From Pusillimonas sp. UBA6240 (lineage in GTDB: Bacteria; Pseudomonadota; Gammaproteobacteria; Burkholderiales; Burkholderiaceae_B): 43,067 bases of DNA. Location of the stretch: the NCBI GenBank assembly GCA_002441445.1, contig DJWC01000164.1:19971-63037 (forward strand), in the 5' to 3' direction. The notes under the pieces are model-generated. The model was given only the letters and a program-made list of their open reading frames with translations, was not told the origin of the DNA and did not search any database. Every line of letters begins with the position of its first letter. Positions within the stretch are counted from its first letter, which is position 1. The translations under genes and the position numbers were made by a program. Of this stretch, positions 40,539 through 43,067 are shown one piece after another.

Positions 40539-41547
40539 CGCTACGCAAAAAGATGTCGCCCGACTGGCGGGCGTTTCCCAGGCCACCGTGTCCCGCTATA
40601 TTTCGGGCAGTGCGCGCCTCAGCCCCGATGTACGCGGCCGCATTCTGCGCGCCATCGATACGCTGGGCTATACGCCCGACCCCATGGCGCGCGGGCTGAG
40701 CAGCGGGCAATCGGACATCGTGGCCATCGTCATGGCCAACATCACCAACCCCTGGTACCCGGCGGCGCTGGAACTGATGACGCGCGCGCTGCAAGAGCGG
40801 GGGCTGCAAACCCTGCTGTTCAACGCCACGCCGCCGCAAACAGTCGATGACCTCATCCCCTCGGTGCTGCAGTACCGGGTGAATGGCGTCATCATCACCA
40901 CCGCGGTGCTGTCCTCGTTCGGCGCCGAGCTCTGCCGCCGCCACAAGGTGCCGGTAGTGCTGTTCAACCGGGCCACGCGCACCGGCGGCGTGCATTCCGT
41001 CTCTTGCGACAACGTGGAAGGCGGGCGCAAGGCCGCCGATATCCTGCTCAAAGGCGGGGCCCGCCGCCTCGTGTTCATCGGCGGGATGGAAGAAGCCTCC
41101 ACCAGCCGGGACCGTAAAAAGGGCTTCACCGACCGCCTGGGGGAATGGGACGTCGCGCTGCTGGACAGCATGGATAAGGAATTCACCTACGAGTGGGGCT
41201 ATGCGGCCACGCTCGATCTTTTTTCCAGGCACCGCGGCATCGATGCGGTGTGCTGCGCCGACGACGAAATCGCGACAGGCGCCGTGGACGCCTTGCGCTA
41301 TGAGCTGCAATTGCGCGTTCCCGAAGACGTGCAGGTGCTGGGCTTCGACGATCATCCCGCTTCGTCGCACGCGGCTTATCAATTGACGACGATCAGGCAG
41401 CCGGTCGAGGAAATGATCGCCCACACGCTGGACTTGCTGCTGGCGCACCCGCAGGCGCCGGCCCAGGTCCGGCTATGCCGCGGCGAGATCGTGTACCGGC
41501 AATCCGCGGGCGAGCGGGCCCGTGCCGGCGCGGCCGCATCAGGCTAG
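40528..41547 (+). CDS. LacI-family transcriptional regulator
   Basis: A LacI/GalR regulator of 339 residues. The HTH is at residues 7-26 (QKDVARLAGVSQATVSRYIS), then the hinge MARGLSSGQSDIVAIVM, followed by a periplasmic-binding-like effector domain ending near residue 325 (NPWYPAALELMTRAL, DAVCCADDEIATGAVDAL, VLGFDDHPASSHAAYQLTTI). GTG at 40528 is preferred because LacI proteins start shortly before the HTH; TTG at 40519 is another option. Both overlap the amidase-like gene. It closes the operon begun at 32393 and is likely to bind the repeated operator candidates in front of it. Confidence 0.92.
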   Translation: MKNNATQKDVARLAGVSQATVSRYISGSARLSPDVRGRILRAIDTLGYTPDPMARGLSSGQSDIVAIVMANITNPWYPAALELMTRALQERGLQTLLFNATPPQTVDDLIPSVLQYRVNGVIITTAVLSSFGAELCRRHKVPVVLFNRATRTGGVHSVSCDNVEGGRKAADILLKGGARRLVFIGGMEEASTSRDRKKGFTDRLGEWDVALLDSMDKEFTYEWGYAATLDLFSRHRGIDAVCCADDEIATGAVDALRYELQLRVPEDVQVLGFDDHPASSHAAYQLTTIRQPVEEMIAHTLDLLLAHPQAPAQVRLCRGEIVYRQSAGERARAGAAASG

Positions 41548-41583
41548 GGCCTGTTAAAAGGCACTACCGCGTTAACAGGCCCT
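41546..41583. terminator. Perfect 12-bp stem-loop between convergent lacI- and lrp-type genes
   Basis: AGGGCCTGTTAA (41546-41557) pairs perfectly with TTAACAGGCCCT (41572-41583) around a 14-base loop. The left arm includes the end of the LacI stop codon and the loop contains the stop of the opposing Lrp gene. This suits a bidirectional terminator, although U-runs are lacking. Confidence 0.6.
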
Positions 41584-42058
41584 GGGCGCCGGGCGCCGCC
41601 GCCAACGGCAGCGCCGTCTTGTACGACACCTGCTTCAAGGCGAAGCTGGATCGGATCTTGTCGATGCCGGGTATGGGCGTCAACTGCTCCAGTATGAAAT
41701 GCTCCAGCGCATGGATGTCCTTGACTGCCACGCGTATCAGATAGTCGGAGTCGCCTGTCATCAAATAGCATTCCATGACTTCGTCGTGCTCGGCGATGCG
41801 GCGCTCAAAATTGGCCAGCGCTTCCTTGTCCTGGGATTTCAGGCTGATGGAAATGAAGACATTCAGGCCCAGGCCCAGCGCGGCGGCGTTGGCCAGCGCC
41901 ACATAGCGCACGATGATGCCCGAGGCTTCCAGCGCCTTGACCCGCGCCAAGCAAGGCGAAGGCGATAGATGCACTCGCTTGGCGAGCTCCACATTGCTCA
42001 GCGAACCGTCGCGCTGCAGTTCGTCCAATATGCGTAAGTCCGTCGTATCCAGCTTCAT
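41564..42058 (-). CDS. Lrp/AsnC-family transcriptional regulator
   Basis: A 164-residue feast/famine regulator. It has the N-terminal HTH (TTDLRILDELQRDGSLSNVE, ELAKRVHLSPSPCLARVKAL) and a C-terminal RAM ligand domain (VMECYLMTGDSDYLIRVAVK). ATG 42058 was chosen because MKLDTTDLRIL is the normal Lrp beginning; the frame is open up to 42193, but that part is unrelated in composition and covers the divergent promoter. It is divergent from the E1-type gene at 42196. In Pseudomonas putida an Lrp-type gene (mdeR) controls mdeB, an E1-like 2-oxoacid dehydrogenase, so this pair may be equivalent. Confidence 0.93.
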   Translation of the reverse strand: MKLDTTDLRILDELQRDGSLSNVELAKRVHLSPSPCLARVKALEASGIIVRYVALANAAALGLGLNVFISISLKSQDKEALANFERRIAEHDEVMECYLMTGDSDYLIRVAVKDIHALEHFILEQLTPIPGIDKIRSSFALKQVSYKTALPLAAAPGAQGLLTR

Positions 42059-42082
42059 ATGCTTAGTACCCTGTCCTAAAAA

Positions 42083-42093
42083 GCATATTATGC
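42083..42093. promoter_or_regulatory. Palindrome in the lrp/E1 divergent region, candidate Lrp site
   Basis: GCATA-T-TATGC is an 11-bp palindrome. Further TATGC half-sites lie at 42058-42062 and 42029-42033, so the three are spaced 29 and 31 bp, close to three helical turns. TATTAT (42086-42091) could be the -10 of the E1 gene, with a poor -35 (TTAGTA) 17 bp upstream, which suggests activator dependence. Confidence 0.4.
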
Positions 42094-42195
42094 CGTAAAC
42101 AGGCTGCGGCACGCGTGAAATCGAAACCACATGCCAGCCGGGGCGGCCGACAATATAGCAGGCAAAGCATCCTACCATTCTCCGAGGCGACAACC

Positions 42196-43067
42196 ATGAA
42201 CTCCCCCATCCCCATGCATCTTTTCACGGGCGCGGCGGCCGGCGGCGCGGGCGCGATGCCGCAAGACATCGACCCCGAAGAAACGGCGGAATGGCATGAA
42301 GCGTTCGAATCCCTGATCGCCGCGCATGGGCGCGAGCGCGCCGCGTTCATGCTGGACGAACTCTGCCGGCTGGCGGATAAATGGCATCTGGCCTGGCATC
42401 CCGCCATCGGCACGCCGTATGTGAACACGATTTCCGCCGCCGAACAGCCCGTCTTTCCGGGCGACCTGGCCATGGAGCAAAGGCTGGGCGCCTTGATACG
42501 TTGGAATGCCCTGGCCATGGTGGTGCGCGCCAACGCCGCCTATGGCGAGCTGGGGGGGCACATCGCCAGCTACGCCAGCGCGGCCGACCTGTTCGAAGTC
42601 GGCTTCAACCATTTCTTCCGCGCCAGCGGGCCCGGCCCCGGCCGGCGCGGCGGCGACCTGGTATTCCTGCAGCCGCACAGCGCGCCCGGCGTATACGCCC
42701 GCGCCTACCTGGAAGGCCGGCTCAGCGAACACGACCTGGCCCATTACCGCCAGGAAATCAGCGGCCCGGCCCGGGGCGCGCGCGGCCTGTCCAGCTATCC
42801 CCATCCCTATCTGATGCCGGATTTCTGGCAGTTTCCCACCGGCTCCATGGGTATAGGCCCCATCAGCTCGATTTATCAGGCGCGCTTCATGCACTACTTG
42901 ACCCACCGCGGCCTGCTGGACTGTACGGGGCGCAAAGTATGGGGCATATTCGGCGACGGCGAAATGGATGAACCCGAATCCATGAGCGCCCTGACACTGG
43001 CCGCGCGCGAAAAGCTGGACAACCTGATCTGGGTGGTCAATTGCAATCTGCAGCGCCTGGACGGCCC
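42196..43067 (+). CDS. Homodimeric pyruvate dehydrogenase E1-type component (AceE family), 3' end missing
   Basis: The N-terminal 290 codons of a homodimeric ThDP-dependent 2-oxoacid dehydrogenase E1; the frame runs off the window. AceE motifs include DIDPEETAEWHEAFESLIAA, ELGGHIASYASAADLFEVGF, GPARGARGLSSYPHPYLMPD, FWQFPTGSMGIGPISSIYQA and the ThDP/Mg motif GDGEMDEPES to VNCNLQRLDGP. E1 decarboxylates pyruvate or a related 2-oxoacid and acylates the lipoyl group of E2. The ATG at 42196 has GAGGCGACAACC before it. The divergent Lrp gene suggests an alternative E1, such as an MdeB-like 2-oxobutyrate enzyme, instead of the housekeeping aceE, whose usual regulator is GntR-type PdhR. The absence of downstream sequence prevents a decision. 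Confidence 0.9.
   Translation, partial: MNSPIPMHLFTGAAAGGAGAMPQDIDPEETAEWHEAFESLIAAHGRERAAFMLDELCRLADKWHLAWHPAIGTPYVNTISAAEQPVFPGDLAMEQRLGALIRWNALAMVVRANAAYGELGGHIASYASAADLFEVGFNHFFRASGPGPGRRGGDLVFLQPHSAPGVYARAYLEGRLSEHDLAHYRQEISGPARGARGLSSYPHPYLMPDFWQFPTGSMGIGPISSIYQARFMHYLTHRGLLDCTGRKVWGIFGDGEMDEPESMSALTLAAREKLDNLIWVVNCNLQRLDG

Noticed and set aside
1..43067. CRISPR arrays, rRNA, tRNA and complete insertion sequences
   Set aside because: A read-through of both strands showed no regularly spaced repeats, no rRNA or tRNA sequence and no transposase with terminal repeats. A covariance-model search would be needed to exclude small RNAs.

Overview
The window is high-GC, densely coded DNA with short gene overlaps, most likely from a betaproteobacterium of the Alcaligenaceae (Bordetella / Achromobacter / Pusillimonas type). 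The main reasons are four stand-alone Bug (TctC-family) solute receptors, many LysR regulators, catabolic operons for unusual acids, and the style of the housekeeping genes (pgi, infA, hisN). The species assignment is an inference. No rRNA, tRNA, CRISPR array or complete insertion sequence was seen.

Region 1 (1-5544, + strand): a CoA-thioester catabolic operon with the 3' part of a thiolase, a glutaryl-CoA-dehydrogenase-like enzyme, an NDP-forming acyl-CoA synthetase and a Bug receptor. Region 2 (5673-13796): a LysR gene divergent from an eight-gene operon. It encodes succinate-dehydrogenase-like B, C and D subunits, a two-subunit class I fumarase/tartrate dehydratase, an SdhA/FrdA-like flavoprotein with Cys where the covalent-FAD His should be, a ThDP enzyme and a TauE/SafE exporter. 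It looks like a dedicated route for a C4/C5 dicarboxylate or substituted dicarboxylate, not the TCA-cycle enzymes. Region 3 (13886-18744): a visibly AT-richer cassette with a Bug receptor, an amidohydrolase, a DadA/opine-oxidase-like flavoprotein and a NocR-like LysR regulator, probably acquired for an opine-like or N-substituted amino acid.

Region 4 (18841-25924): a sulfolactate locus. SuyAB (sulfolactate sulfo-lyase) and two Bug receptors lie on the minus strand. A GntR/UTRA regulator, an SlcC-like (S)-sulfolactate dehydrogenase and a ComC-like (R)-sulfolactate dehydrogenase lie on the plus strand. The two dehydrogenases would invert the S enantiomer through sulfopyruvate and SuyAB would release pyruvate and sulfite. 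Both promoter regions share a motif identical at 18 of 21 positions, a strong candidate operator.

Region 5 (26024-32157): housekeeping and envelope genes rfbC, rfbD, pgi, infA and hisN, with an Rpn-type PD-(D/E)XK nuclease gene inserted and a 700-bp non-coding stretch upstream of infA. Region 6 (32393-41547): one plus-strand operon of a class III aminotransferase, a complete branched-chain-type ABC transporter, a homologue of the N,N-dimethylformamidase catalytic subunit without its small subunit, and a LacI regulator. Two LacI-style operator candidates precede the operon. This is the best candidate for an undescribed system, probably uptake and cleavage of an amide or N-substituted nitrogen compound. 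Region 7 (41564-43067): an Lrp/AsnC regulator divergent from the start of a pyruvate-dehydrogenase-E1-type gene that runs off the window.
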